This document shows, one piece after another, positions 43,825 through 52,981 of a stretch of 64,000 nucleotides of DNA. The stretch lies in NCBI RefSeq assembly GCF_003610775.1, contig NZ_RAQO01000009.1:124001-188000 (forward strand), read 5' to 3'. Below the pieces are notes generated by a model, which searched no databases, was not told where the DNA came from, and saw only the letters and a list, made by a program, of their open reading frames with translations. The position numbers were made by a program, and so were the translations under genes. Source of the stretch: Alginatibacterium sediminis. Lineage in GTDB: Bacteria > Pseudomonadota > Gammaproteobacteria > Enterobacterales > Celerinatantimonadaceae. Numbering within the stretch: the stretch's first letter is position 1; every line of letters begins with the position of its first letter.

Positions 43825-43989
43825 TTAATACCAATCACAGTAATTTATTGATCACTATTGTTTGACTAAAACACCAATCTTGTCGTCATAACTCTTGTCA
43901 TTAGACCGCTAATAACTGCGACTTCTTCCTAAAGCTAAGCGTTTTAGTACAACAAGTAAAAGACCAAAAATATAATGGGATTGGTATAA
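43825..43989. mobile_element. MITE-like 165-bp element
   Basis: The ends are imperfect inverted repeats over about 30 bp: TTAATACCAATCACAG... on the left and ...TATAATGGGATTGGTATAA on the right. The innermost shared core is ATACCAATC/GATTGGTAT. There is no gene inside. Size, terminal repeats and intergenic position fit a nonautonomous miniature element. The remaining gap to 44133 shows nothing. Confidence 0.5.
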
Positions 43990-44133
43990 CCGACTAATGC
44001 CGGTTCGACATTATCATCTCTAATCTATTGAATGCGTTCACCGCTGGCTTTAATTTACTAAAAACATCTACGCTTTTGGTCTTAGGTAAGTAAGCGGTGG
44101 AGTATGGTAGCTTCAATATCAGTGGAGAGTGGG

Positions 44134-44271
44134 CTAGTCGAGTTTACTTAAATCAGAATGCCACTCGAAGCATAAGTACAGTTGGATCGATTGATTGGGT
44201 TCTAGACTTACAACTGGGACATTCGGATCGGTGCGCCCGTCATGATCAAGTGCATCTACGCCAATTTCAGG
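44134..44271 (-). pseudogene. In-frame continuation of the DUF4432 gene beyond a TGA
   Basis: After the TGA at 44272-44274 the same frame stays open for 45 codons to a TAG at 44134. The tail (PEIGVDALDHDGRTDPN, then VVSLEPNQSIQLYLCFEW) looks like real protein and like the usual end of this fold, which finishes with a LEPG-type segment and a beta strand. A single GGA-to-TGA change would explain it. It is either a recent nonsense mutation or a readthrough site. Confidence 0.6.
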
Positions 44272-45264
44272 TCAAATACCATCCCAACTTCTTTTTAACA
44301 GGGGCTCGTATTCGCCAAGTTTGTTTACCGGGTAACAAAACTCGTCGGTTCCAGCACCACCGGCACTAACCCAAGAAAGGTAGAATGGCGACCGAGGTAA
44401 ATGCATGACAATGCCACTGTTGTCTTGGTATTTGAGAAAGGGTCGAACGCACTCAACGCCATTTATTTCGACGCATGCTAGCCCTTGATGAATGGCGCCT
44501 TTTTCAATACGGTTTTCACCGTAAGGTACCGGTTGCCATACGTTATACGTATCACTCAGCGGTTCGTCTTTGCGGTTCTCAACATTGGCACTGTTGCTGA
44601 TTAATTCAGCGCCAGCTTGAGGTCTGAGTTGGATGTGATAGCCCCATTGTGGAACGCGCTGGTGGGTGCTTATATTTTCAATGTCATCAAAAAGCTCTAA
44701 AGCTTTGCCGTGTTTTTGAATGCGGATCCTGCGAGTTACTCTGTATATGGGTTTTTGGTTTTTTGCCGGATAGCCCTGTTCATCCCAGTCAAACACCAAA
44801 AAGCTAGCTTTGACTTGCGCAAACTCAGATTCAAAAAGGATATCAAAACTGTTAACACTAATATTGGATGCTTCGCCATGGAGCCCGTACACCACGCCTT
44901 TCTCTTCTCGACGTAAACCCCAATTACTTAATCCAAGTAGTTCTACACCTCCGGTAAATGCTTCAACCCATCGTAGCCCTGTATTTTCCTGACCTCGCAC
45001 CACAAACGGCGCGTTGATATCGAAGCTATCCTTCGCTAGCAGTGACGGTTGTGGGGGAATCCAGAAAAAGGGTTTATCTAAATAGAAAGCTTCACCAATG
45101 CTCATACCTTTGCTCGGTAGGATCTCAACTGAAAGAGTTGGGTTTGTCAGCATTATGCGACGCACAGAGTCGGGATCGCAGGGCTTATGCAGTACCTCAA
45201 CTCGAAAGCTATCGTTAGGGTAAGTCGCTGAAGTTAAGCAATCGACATTCACTACATTTTTCAT
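44272..45264 (-). CDS. DUF4432 (aldose 1-epimerase-fold) protein, ended early by TGA
   Basis: 330 residues as called. A galactose mutarotase-like beta-sandwich of the DUF4432 group: RIMLTNPTLSVEILPSKGMS near the N-terminus, YGLHGEASNI with a catalytic-type His, QWGYHIQLRP with a second His, and a candidate Glu/Asp in GTDEFCYP. Such proteins are thought to handle sugar or sugar-acid anomers. The reading frame continues for 45 convincing codons beyond its stop, so the protein may have lost its last strands. It stands alone, divergent from the RND operon, with a MITE-like element just beyond its 3' end. Confidence 0.8.
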   Translation of the reverse strand: MKNVVNVDCLTSATYPNDSFRVEVLHKPCDPDSVRRIMLTNPTLSVEILPSKGMSIGEAFYLDKPFFWIPPQPSLLAKDSFDINAPFVVRGQENTGLRWVEAFTGGVELLGLSNWGLRREEKGVVYGLHGEASNISVNSFDILFESEFAQVKASFLVFDWDEQGYPAKNQKPIYRVTRRIRIQKHGKALELFDDIENISTHQRVPQWGYHIQLRPQAGAELISNSANVENRKDEPLSDTYNVWQPVPYGENRIEKGAIHQGLACVEINGVECVRPFLKYQDNSGIVMHLPRSPFYLSWVSAGGAGTDEFCYPVNKLGEYEPLLKRSWDGI

Positions 45265-45580
45265 AACACCTGCCTAAAGCAAATCGATTATTGAATCAAA
45301 TTAAAGCCGTCATTAGGTAAGCTTGCTATCTTAAGGGTAGGGCTAAGGGAAAAATAGAGCTTTGTTAAAGTATTAAGGCATAGCTCACTTTTTTGTGGGA
45401 ACTATTAAGTCTTTGATTTTATATGACCTGAGCTTGGGAATTAAGCGACAAACGTCGTTTTTTCTGTTTATATGTAATTTTGACATGTGCAACAGCTTGC
45501 GATGGATTTGTCTTAAGTCGACAGTTATTGCCACGCTTATTATACTCAGTAGTAGTGTCGGCTCACTAAAAGGAATTCTG
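45265..45580 (+). other. Divergent upstream region of the RND operon
   Basis: No separate gene. The adaptor frame stays open upstream to an ATG at 45395, giving a possible 62-residue extension with hydrophobic stretches, but no ribosome binding site is there. AAAAGGAA before the ATG at 45581 and the signal peptide support the later start. Confidence 0.5.
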
Positions 45581-46570
45581 ATGTCGCTTCGAGCGTTTTT
45601 ATTGCAAATAACTTGGGTTATCTTTCTGCCAATGAATGCCCATGCAGATGTTGAGCTCATAGATTTACAATCTCATAAACTCGAGTATAAAATCCAAAGA
45701 AATGGCGTTCTAGATTTTAAACATCTAACAAACTTATCTTTTCGTACATCTGGTTTCCTACAACGCTTAGAAGTTGAAGAAGGCGACATGTTGGAATTAG
45801 GGCAGGAAATAGCTCGCCTAGATGATACTGACCTTCAAGCAAATTTGTATTCAGCTCAAGCCAGCTACCGAAAAGCCTCTGGTGATTTAAAGAGAGCTAA
45901 AGAGTTGTTTAAGAAAAAAACCGTCTCGGAAGATTTTTTAGAGCTCGCGATTCGAGATGAAAGAAACTCTAAGACCAATTTGGAACTAGCTAAGTATGAT
46001 ATTGAGAGTGCCGTTATTGTTGCACCTTTCTCGGCGGCTGTTGTTGATCGATTAGTTCAACCTGGTGAGTTATTACCCGCGGGTAATCCGGCTTATCAAG
46101 TGGCAGCGCTTGACGATAATTATGTTGTGAAACTGGAGTTGACTCAAGATGAAAGGCGACTTGTATCACTCGGAGATAAGGCTCAGGTTTTCTTTGATGT
46201 AGCTAAAGCCAACAATGGCCAATCGGTGGCTGCTCAGATAACTAAAATTACAGCTAGAGCCGATCCGGTTTCAGGGATGTTCTTTATTGAATTGACGATA
46301 GAGCAAGCCGTTCCTGTAGGTTTTGCTGGTCAATGGGTCAACGTATCGATTAATGGACGTAGCGAGGAGGAAGTTTTTGCAGTTCCATTTGCTGCAATAT
46401 CCAAAATGAAAGATTTAAACGTAACCATGGTTGAGTTTCGAGAGAATAGTTATCAAATTATTGAAACACGGCCTTTGTATATCGACCAAGAATTCTTCTA
46501 CGTTACTGCAGCATCTAAATCGATTAGCTTAGTGAGCAATGGTTGGCATTTGCTTGATCTTCAGCATTAG
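45581..46570 (+). CDS. RND efflux periplasmic adaptor (HlyD/AcrA family)
   Basis: 329 residues. A signal peptide (MSLRAFLLQITWVIF, cleavage after NAHA) is followed by the first lipoyl half (FLQRLEVEEGDMLELGQEIARLDDTD), a helical hairpin (about 75-130), the second lipoyl half (IVAPFSAAVVDRLVQPGELL) and beta-barrel domains. There is no lipobox, so it is a soluble or weakly anchored adaptor. It bridges the inner-membrane pump encoded 11 bp downstream to an outer-membrane channel that is not encoded here. Start choice is explained under the upstream region. Confidence 0.9.
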   Translation: MSLRAFLLQITWVIFLPMNAHADVELIDLQSHKLEYKIQRNGVLDFKHLTNLSFRTSGFLQRLEVEEGDMLELGQEIARLDDTDLQANLYSAQASYRKASGDLKRAKELFKKKTVSEDFLELAIRDERNSKTNLELAKYDIESAVIVAPFSAAVVDRLVQPGELLPAGNPAYQVAALDDNYVVKLELTQDERRLVSLGDKAQVFFDVAKANNGQSVAAQITKITARADPVSGMFFIELTIEQAVPVGFAGQWVNVSINGRSEEEVFAVPFAAISKMKDLNVTMVEFRENSYQIIETRPLYIDQEFFYVTAASKSISLVSNGWHLLDLQH

Positions 46571-46581
46571 GGATATCAACA

Positions 46582-49500
46582 ATGCAATTACCTCGTTTAG
46601 CTCTTAAAAATACGCAGTTTACATTCTTAATTGTCATGTTACTGGTTGCTATCGGCATTTTGTCATACAACACAATGCCTCGCTCCGAAGATCCTCAATT
46701 CAATATGCCGATTACCTTGGTTGAGGTCATTTATCCTGGAGCATCCGCGCTAGACGTAGAAACTTTAGTTGTTGATCCGATTGAAGCGGCAATCTCTGAT
46801 CTCGACAATATCGAGAAAATAGCGACGGATATAAAAAATGGTGGAACTCGTTTAGAAGTAACGTTTATTTACGGAAGTGATCCTGACGCTAGCTATAACG
46901 ATGTTGTTCGAGTGGTTGGGGCGATACGCAGCGAACTTCCTGAAGAAATTCAGTTGTTATTTTTCAAAGCATCGCCAACTAGCGTTAATATTATGCAATT
47001 GGCGCTATCTTCGAGCCCAGTTGATATGCGTAAAATCGGCATTCATGCCGATCGTTTGCAAAAGCGTTTAGAGCGTTTCCCTGAAATACGTAAAGCAGAG
47101 ATCTGGGGGCTTCCTCTACAAGTCGTCGAAGTTAAGGCCGATCCACAACGATTACAGCAAAATGGTATTTCCTACGCACAACTTGCACAAAAACTAGCGC
47201 AGAGAGCCGATAACATCACTCCTGGATTTGTTGACCTTGGTACTCGTCGGCTAAATGTTCAGGCCAGCGGAAACTTTAGTGATGTGCAACAAGTCAAAGA
47301 TACGGTTGTGCGGGTGGGAAATGCTTCTAGTGTGACAGTTTCCGATGTGGCACAGGTGCAATTTGCTAGTTATCAACCTGATTACCTAGCTTATTTCGAT
47401 GATAAACCGGTTGTTTTTCTAAGTGTAGAACAACGCGCAGGTACAAATATCTTTGAAGTGACAAAAAAGCTAAATCAAGAGATAGAACTATTCTCAAAAA
47501 GTCTTCCTGAAGATGTTTCTATTGAAATGGTATTCGATCAAAGCGAAAGCGTCGAAAAACGAGTCAATGGTTTTTTTGAGAATTTGTTACAGGGTTTGGT
47601 TCTCGTAGGGCTGATTTCACTTATCTTTTTGGGTTTCAGAGAAGCGCTAATCATTACTATAACGGTGCCAATATCTTTTGTTATTGCGATCGGTTGGCTT
47701 GATTTCAGCGGTTTTGGTCTTGAGCAGATGTCGATTGTAGGCTTAATTATTGCTCTTGGATTGCTAGTAGATGACGCGATCGTTGTTACTGAAAGCATTC
47801 ATCGTGTAAAGCCTGATTCTAAGTCCTTAAAAGATGCTGCTATTAAGGGGGCTGAACGAATCGCTTGGGCCAGCGCAAGTGGAACCATAACCACTGTACT
47901 CGCTTTTCTACCGATGCTTATGCTTAATAGTGCTAGTGGCGACTTTATGCGCTCTATGCCTGTGACGGTTAGTTTAGTACTTATTGCTTCGCTGCTATTG
48001 TCATTGAGTCTCACTCCTTTGCTTGCATCTTACTTACTTAAACCGGGAAAAAGCAGCCGGTGGGCCTTGCAGTATCTATTGAACCGATTTGCTGTAGTAG
48101 TGTATCGACCGATTCTGTCTTTTTGTTGTCGATTCTCTTTGTTAGTTATTGTAGTCGCATTGGTGGCTCTTGGTTTTGGTCTAAGTCTATTCCCTCAAGT
48201 GGGTGTTGCCTTGTTCCCAAAAGCGGAAAAACCAATACTACTGGTGAGCATTGAAACCCCGTCGAATACTTCAATTTACCAAACCGATCGTGTTGCCCAG
48301 GAGATAAGTCGAGGGTTGATGTCGAACCAACAAGTCAGTCGCGTTGCTATCAATGTTGGCAACGCGAACCCTCGGATTTACTACAATCAGGTTCCTCGTC
48401 GGGGTGAGGCCAACTTTGCACAGATGTTGGTGATTTTAAACGAGTACGATTACACGAAGACACAAAAACTAATTTCAGAGCTTAGAGACGAATATAGCCG
48501 CTTTGCTGGTGCTCGAGTTAATGTTGAAGAATTTCAACAAGGTCCTGTGACCGATCCTCCGGTTACATTTCGCTTAATGAGTGATGACATAGAGCAGTTA
48601 AGTGTTTATGCAGCATTGCTGGAGTCTAAGCTTCGCAGTATTGATGGGGCTATCAATATCAAAAACCTCATTAATGAGCCGCAAATCGAATTAGGTTTGG
48701 AGATTAACTATGCAGCATTAGAACAAGCTGAGATTACTGTTGATGGCTTAGATCAAAGTGTAAGAGGTATGTTGCGGGGGCAGTTTGTTGGTCAATTGAA
48801 AGATAAAAATGGATTAAACTACCCGGTATTGACCATTTCAGGTGGAACCGAACTTGCCAGCTTGAATCAGTTGCAATTGCAAAATCAGCAAGGACAATTT
48901 ATTCCATTAACGCAATTTGCAAAACCCACAATGCGAGAATCCCATCCCGAATTTTATCACTATCAAAAAATTAGAACTGCAAAGGTTAGTGCCGATGTAG
49001 CAGCGGGTTACTCGGTGAATGAAATCACCCAAGAACTTGAATCAGCCTTGATTGAGCTTCAATTACCTATTGATATTCGATATGAAATTGGTGGGGAAGA
49101 AGAAAGTCGTCAAGAAAATTTCTCTGGTTTGGCACAGGTCATGCTAATTGCCGGAGTTGGAATCTTTGCGGTTTTGGTCTTGCAGTTTCGTTCGCTGGTT
49201 CAACCTCTGGTCATATTTACGTCCGTTCCATTTGCGATTGCTGGGGCTGTTCTAGGCTTGTACATTGCTAAACTACCGTTCTCAATTATGGCGTTTGTTG
49301 GGCTCATCAGTTTGTTTGGTATTGTGGTTAATAACGCGATTATTCTAGTCGATACTAGCAACTATTTTCGACGAAAAGGAATTGATAAAACTGAAGCGGT
49401 ACTGATCGCAAGTGCAACCCGCTTCACACCTATAATCTTAACCAGCTTAACCACAATTGCTGGTTTGATCCCGCTAACCCTCTATGGAGGAGTGCTGTGG

Positions 49501-49596
49501 ATGCCACTTGGACTGGTTATTATTTGTGGATTGATCTGCTCAAGTTTCTCAAGCTTAATCCTGGTGCCATTACTAACAAGACTACTAAGTCGCTAA
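46582..49596 (+). CDS. RND-family efflux pump, inner-membrane subunit
   Basis: 1004 residues with the standard plan: TM1, a large periplasmic loop, TM2-TM7, a second periplasmic loop, TM8-TM12. The proton-relay Asp pair is in GLLVDDAIVVTES in TM4 (about residue 398), and the hydrophobic GIVVNNAIILVDTS in the second half replaces its counterpart. Smaller than AcrB (1049) and closer to the MexF/HAE1-like branch often paired with a single adaptor. Substrate unknown; no regulator is adjacent. Confidence 0.94.
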   Translation: MQLPRLALKNTQFTFLIVMLLVAIGILSYNTMPRSEDPQFNMPITLVEVIYPGASALDVETLVVDPIEAAISDLDNIEKIATDIKNGGTRLEVTFIYGSDPDASYNDVVRVVGAIRSELPEEIQLLFFKASPTSVNIMQLALSSSPVDMRKIGIHADRLQKRLERFPEIRKAEIWGLPLQVVEVKADPQRLQQNGISYAQLAQKLAQRADNITPGFVDLGTRRLNVQASGNFSDVQQVKDTVVRVGNASSVTVSDVAQVQFASYQPDYLAYFDDKPVVFLSVEQRAGTNIFEVTKKLNQEIELFSKSLPEDVSIEMVFDQSESVEKRVNGFFENLLQGLVLVGLISLIFLGFREALIITITVPISFVIAIGWLDFSGFGLEQMSIVGLIIALGLLVDDAIVVTESIHRVKPDSKSLKDAAIKGAERIAWASASGTITTVLAFLPMLMLNSASGDFMRSMPVTVSLVLIASLLLSLSLTPLLASYLLKPGKSSRWALQYLLNRFAVVVYRPILSFCCRFSLLVIVVALVALGFGLSLFPQVGVALFPKAEKPILLVSIETPSNTSIYQTDRVAQEISRGLMSNQQVSRVAINVGNANPRIYYNQVPRRGEANFAQMLVILNEYDYTKTQKLISELRDEYSRFAGARVNVEEFQQGPVTDPPVTFRLMSDDIEQLSVYAALLESKLRSIDGAINIKNLINEPQIELGLEINYAALEQAEITVDGLDQSVRGMLRGQFVGQLKDKNGLNYPVLTISGGTELASLNQLQLQNQQGQFIPLTQFAKPTMRESHPEFYHYQKIRTAKVSADVAAGYSVNEITQELESALIELQLPIDIRYEIGGEEESRQENFSGLAQVMLIAGVGIFAVLVLQFRSLVQPLVIFTSVPFAIAGAVLGLYIAKLPFSIMAFVGLISLFGIVVNNAIILVDTSNYFRRKGIDKTEAVLIASATRFTPIILTSLTTIAGLIPLTLYGGVLWMPLGLVIICGLICSSFSSLILVPLLTRLLSR

Positions 49597-49613
49597 TGAT
49601 GTAATTCTAGGTG

Positions 49614-50369
49614 CTATTTTATTCCTTGTAACAATTTGGATAAATGCTTACTTGGAATGGCATAGGTGATTGCGCTAGGGTCTTTCAACACAGACTCTTT
49701 GCTCGATTTAACGAAAACCTTGTTAATGATAGCAATGACTTTGCCATTGCTTGGCCAATAAACAGGGCTGCCAGAGTTCCCTGGATATGCGGTAGCATCG
49801 AGTTGATAAATGGTAAAAGGGTTTTTGGCGCGCTTGATTTGGGCAATGGTTAATTCTGAAGATCGGCGAGCAGGAGTAACGACTGGAGTTATCGCTGAGA
49901 CTATGCCTTTATGTGTCACGGGGTACAGGCCTAACACTGCGCCGATAGGGAATCCTGTAAAGGCAATATCTTCTCCGTCTCTAACTCGACTTGTCGAATC
50001 TACCACCATTGCAGGTTGTGGGCTGCCACTTATTTTTAGTATAGCAAGGTCGTGAATGCGATCGATAGCGGCTACCTTGGCGTCTCGAATGATAGGCTTG
50101 CGCCCTTGCCCAATGAAAACTACTAACTGATCCTTTGGGTTATCACTTTTTAGTCCATCTACAACATGCGCATTCGTAGCTACAAATGTGCCGTTGCCAA
50201 CAACAAAACCTGTACCGCTCAAAGTAGCCCGTGGACTCGACAGTTTATTGTATTTTCCGATACCGACTATCGATGGTTTGATGGTTTCGATAGTGTCCGG
50301 TAGGTTTGCTGCAAAGGCAAGTCGCGAAACACAGCATATAAAAATAAGGATAAATTTTAAAACTTTCAC
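49614..50369 (-). CDS. Exported trypsin-like serine protease
   Basis: 251 residues from a GTG preceded by GGAG; the longer frame to 50420 lacks such a site. The signal peptide (VKVLKFILIFICC, cleavage after RLAFA) indicates periplasmic or secreted location. The catalytic triad of the DegP-like fold is visible: H68 (TNAHVVDG), D107 (IHDLAILKI) and S200 (GNSGSPVYW). No PDZ domain follows, unlike DegP/DegS. It faces the RND gene tail to tail and is divergent from the ThiF-type gene. Substrate not known. Confidence 0.88.
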   Translation of the reverse strand: MKVLKFILIFICCVSRLAFAANLPDTIETIKPSIVGIGKYNKLSSPRATLSGTGFVVGNGTFVATNAHVVDGLKSDNPKDQLVVFIGQGRKPIIRDAKVAAIDRIHDLAILKISGSPQPAMVVDSTSRVRDGEDIAFTGFPIGAVLGLYPVTHKGIVSAITPVVTPARRSSELTIAQIKRAKNPFTIYQLDATAYPGNSGSPVYWPSNGKVIAIINKVFVKSSKESVLKDPSAITYAIPSKHLSKLLQGIK

Positions 50370-50498
50370 GGGAGACTCCGAGTAAAACCAGCACTGCAAT
50401 AAAGTAGTATTCTTGCGCAAAACCGTCTATTAGCATAGCTTAAATAAACACCCCTGATATCTGTACCTATTTTATCGGCCCAAAGAAAAGGATGACAC

Positions 50499-51353
50499 AT
50501 GTTTAACTACCAAGACGCATTCTCGAGAAACATAGGTTGGTTGACCGAGAACGAGCAAGAGTTGTTACGGCATAAAAGAGTAGCGATCGCTGGGGCAGGG
50601 GGTGTTGGTAGCGAACATATTGTCACGTTAGCGCGCCTCGGAATTGGAAAATTCAATATTGCCGATTTTGACGAATATGAAGTACACAACTTTAACCGTC
50701 AAGCTGGGGCGTTTATGTCCACGGTGGGAAAAGAAAAAGTTCGAGTTATGGAACAAGTTGCCTTAGATATTAACCCAGAGGCTGAGGTACGGGTTTTTGA
50801 AAAAGGTATCCATAGCGAGAATATTGATGAGTTTTTACGCGATGTGGATATTTATGTCGATAGCTTAGACTTTTTTGCATTAGATGCACGAATTTTAGTT
50901 TTTGAAAAGTGCGAGCAACTCGGTATTCCCGTGGTAACGGCTGCACCGCTTGGGATGGGAGCTGCGGTCCTTTGCTTTACTCCGGAGTCGATGGGATTTG
51001 AGCAGTATTTTAGATTCGATGATGCAACTACCGAGGACGAAAAATACATTAAGTTTTTAGTCGGTTTATCACCTTCTATGCTCCAAAGGCCCTACTTGGT
51101 CGATCCAAGTCGAGCAGACTTCAAAGCTAAAAAAGGGCCCTCAACCCCCATGGCGGTTAAAATGTGCGCTGGAGTTGCAGGTTCAAACGTTCTAAAAATT
51201 CTACTTGGGAGAGGGAAAGTTATTCTAGCTCCGCGTGTCTTGCACTTTGATGCCTATCGGAATCGTCTAAAAATCACCTGGAGACCCAACGGTAATCGCA
51301 GTCTTATGCAACGCTTGACCTTCAATATAGCTAAGAAAATCGTGCTGAAGTAG
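50499..51353 (+). CDS. ThiF/MoeB/E1-like adenylyltransferase
   Basis: 284 residues. Rossmann-type ATP site GAGGVGSEH (about residues 32-40), the ribose/phosphate-binding segment ADFDEYEVHNFNRQ with the conserved Asn-Arg-Gln (about 66-68), and the Asp in YVDSLDFF. The zinc Cys pairs and a clear catalytic Cys of MoeB are not evident. It likely adenylates the C-terminus of an unidentified ubiquitin-like protein or a small carboxylate. AAGGATG precedes the ATG. No ThiS/MoaD, JAB or E2-like partner is adjacent; the next genes are PEP-CTERM proteins. Confidence 0.85.
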   Translation: MFNYQDAFSRNIGWLTENEQELLRHKRVAIAGAGGVGSEHIVTLARLGIGKFNIADFDEYEVHNFNRQAGAFMSTVGKEKVRVMEQVALDINPEAEVRVFEKGIHSENIDEFLRDVDIYVDSLDFFALDARILVFEKCEQLGIPVVTAAPLGMGAAVLCFTPESMGFEQYFRFDDATTEDEKYIKFLVGLSPSMLQRPYLVDPSRADFKAKKGPSTPMAVKMCAGVAGSNVLKILLGRGKVILAPRVLHFDAYRNRLKITWRPNGNRSLMQRLTFNIAKKIVLK

Positions 51354-51502
51354 ATGTCGACTATTTTTACAGATCATAAAAGGTCAAAACAAGGGTGAAT
51401 AACTAAAGTGTTGTTTTATAAGTGGATTTAATACTTGGCCTGAAAAATGCTTATATCTGGGCAGAGTTTAATTGGTCTAATTTATTACAACGGATGTGAG
51501 AT

Positions 51503-52513
51503 ATGAAAGTTTTTGCCAAAACATGTTTGGTTGCTGCAATCGGTTTAGTTAGTACGTCAGCAAGCGCGATTAAGATTACTGAATGGGGTTACATCAACGA
51601 AGCCGGTTTTTATAACTACGTTGATTCAGCTGGTAACACTTCAGGTATTACAGCAAGCGGCGATTCTGCTGGCGGTAATACAAGTATCTTACCTGGTGGT
51701 TCACTAGACACTGAATTAGCTTGGGGTATCCCAACAAATCCAAATAATGGTAATCCAATTGTTGGCCCGCAAAGTGCGCTGCTAATTGATAGTCCTCAAA
51801 GTTCAGCTGCATCAGGTTCGAATGTTGTAACCGATAGTGGTGACTGGACGGTTGGTACTGCAATGTTGCACGAAAACTTTCCAATCAGCGGTGATTCTTT
51901 AAGCACTACTCAGCTAATTGATGGTTTGTCGCTTCAGCCTCAAGCATTTGATTTTGAAGGTACTTCAGTAGCATTGCCTGTGCTTCCTTTTGGTTCAGCA
52001 CCAACGCTAAACTTTAACATTCTTTTCAAAGAAACTAACAACAACCTTGTTAATAATTATGTAAATGGCGTTCGTAGTGGCAAAACACCTGATGGCAACC
52101 CATGTGAATACACAGGTTTGACGAACGGTGAAGGCGTTAACGTAAATGGCTGTGCAGACATATTCTTATTTACAGGCGCTGATCAAGCGGGCGAAGAATT
52201 AGATTTTATTGTTACTGATGACGGTATCGAGTTCTCAACAACATTTATGTTGCCTGATTTTAACGATATGGGCTTTGATGAATATGAGTACACTGCTACT
52301 ACACGTTTATCTGGTTTATCTCTAACATTGTTTGATGATTGTGCTGGCCTAACTGATGGCGTTGACTGTGTTGGTTTCCTAACACCAGAAAATGGTATCA
52401 GTACTTTATTTGCTGACTTCCAAATCACAGCTCGCCGCGTATCTGAGCCGGCAACGATTGCAATCTTTGGTTTGACTCTACTTGGCTTGGCATCACGCCG
52501 TCGCCGTGCGTAA
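51503..52513 (+). CDS. THxN-type PEP-CTERM surface protein, copy 1
   Basis: 336 residues. Signal peptide (MKVFAKTCLVAAIGLV, cleavage after SASA), a beta-rich Asn/Gly/Ser-rich body starting ITEWGYINEAGF, and a C-terminal sorting signal: SEPATIAIFGLTLLGL followed by RRRRA. The motif is SEP rather than PEP. MLHENFPISGDSL is the variant of the THxN motif seen in its paralog. Exosortase would cleave and anchor or release it at the surface. A tandem paralog lies 470 bp downstream with the same N-terminal KITEWGY motif. Confidence 0.88.
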   Translation: MKVFAKTCLVAAIGLVSTSASAIKITEWGYINEAGFYNYVDSAGNTSGITASGDSAGGNTSILPGGSLDTELAWGIPTNPNNGNPIVGPQSALLIDSPQSSAASGSNVVTDSGDWTVGTAMLHENFPISGDSLSTTQLIDGLSLQPQAFDFEGTSVALPVLPFGSAPTLNFNILFKETNNNLVNNYVNGVRSGKTPDGNPCEYTGLTNGEGVNVNGCADIFLFTGADQAGEELDFIVTDDGIEFSTTFMLPDFNDMGFDEYEYTATTRLSGLSLTLFDDCAGLTDGVDCVGFLTPENGISTLFADFQITARRVSEPATIAIFGLTLLGLASRRRRA

Positions 52514-52544
52514 TATGTAGGTGTAGTCATAAGACTCATTGATT

Positions 52545-52571
52545 AAAAGCCCAACTTAGTTGGGCTTTTTT
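52545..52571 (+). terminator. Rho-independent terminator after PEP-CTERM copy 1
   Basis: AAAAGCCCAAC, a short loop and GTTGGGCTTTTTT, a perfect stem with T-run, 31 bp after the stop codon. Confidence 0.9.
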
Positions 52572-52600
52572 ATGTCTATGAATTGTCATCTCATTGAATT

Positions 52601-52837
52601 TTACAGTCCCGCCAAGACCTAAGCACCGATTGCAGCATCTAGCTGAAGCTTTACAGCAATAAAGAATACTCAAAGCAGCTGTATGAAAAACGGTATCGTA
52701 TTGAAGTATAGACATTTATTCGCAGAAACTAATCGACTAACTAGTCGCGACTGCCCGATCTATCTGCTAACTATTCTGGTGTCGGGATCTTTTACATTGC
52801 GTATAAACTGAAAATCAGAGAATTTTTAACTGCTTGA
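52601..52837 (+). pseudogene. Decayed transposase-like frame between the PEP-CTERM paralogs
   Basis: One frame carries protein-like segments broken by in-frame stops: YSNKEYSKQLYEKRYRIEV, then stops, then RLPDLSANYSGVGIFYIA and YKLKIREFLTA ending in TGA. YEKRYRIE fits the Y-x2-R-x3-E signature of IS4-type DDE transposases. No start, no inverted repeats and no upstream catalytic part remain, so this would be a 3' fragment. The rest of the 52572-52981 gap shows nothing else. Confidence 0.35.
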
Positions 52838-52981
52838 TTTATAAACTGTTCAAATAGTAGGCATCAATTATGCTTAGTAGGTAGGGACGGAGAGTAACTC
52901 TTCACCTTAGTAATGTATCAATTGGCGACGCGGTACTTTAAGCGATTGATTATAGGATTCTACAAACTTGGATGTGAAACT

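Noticed and set aside
44097-44369. 90-codon plus-strand frame opposite the DUF4432 gene end
   Set aside because: Antisense to a real reading frame and its in-frame tail; composition is that of a shadow.
45395-45580. N-terminal extension of the RND adaptor
   Set aside because: No ribosome binding site, and the signal peptide and AAAAGGAA support the start at 45581.
52601-52837. Small intact gene between the PEP-CTERM paralogs
   Set aside because: The only protein-like frame has several in-frame stops, so it was scored as a decayed fragment.
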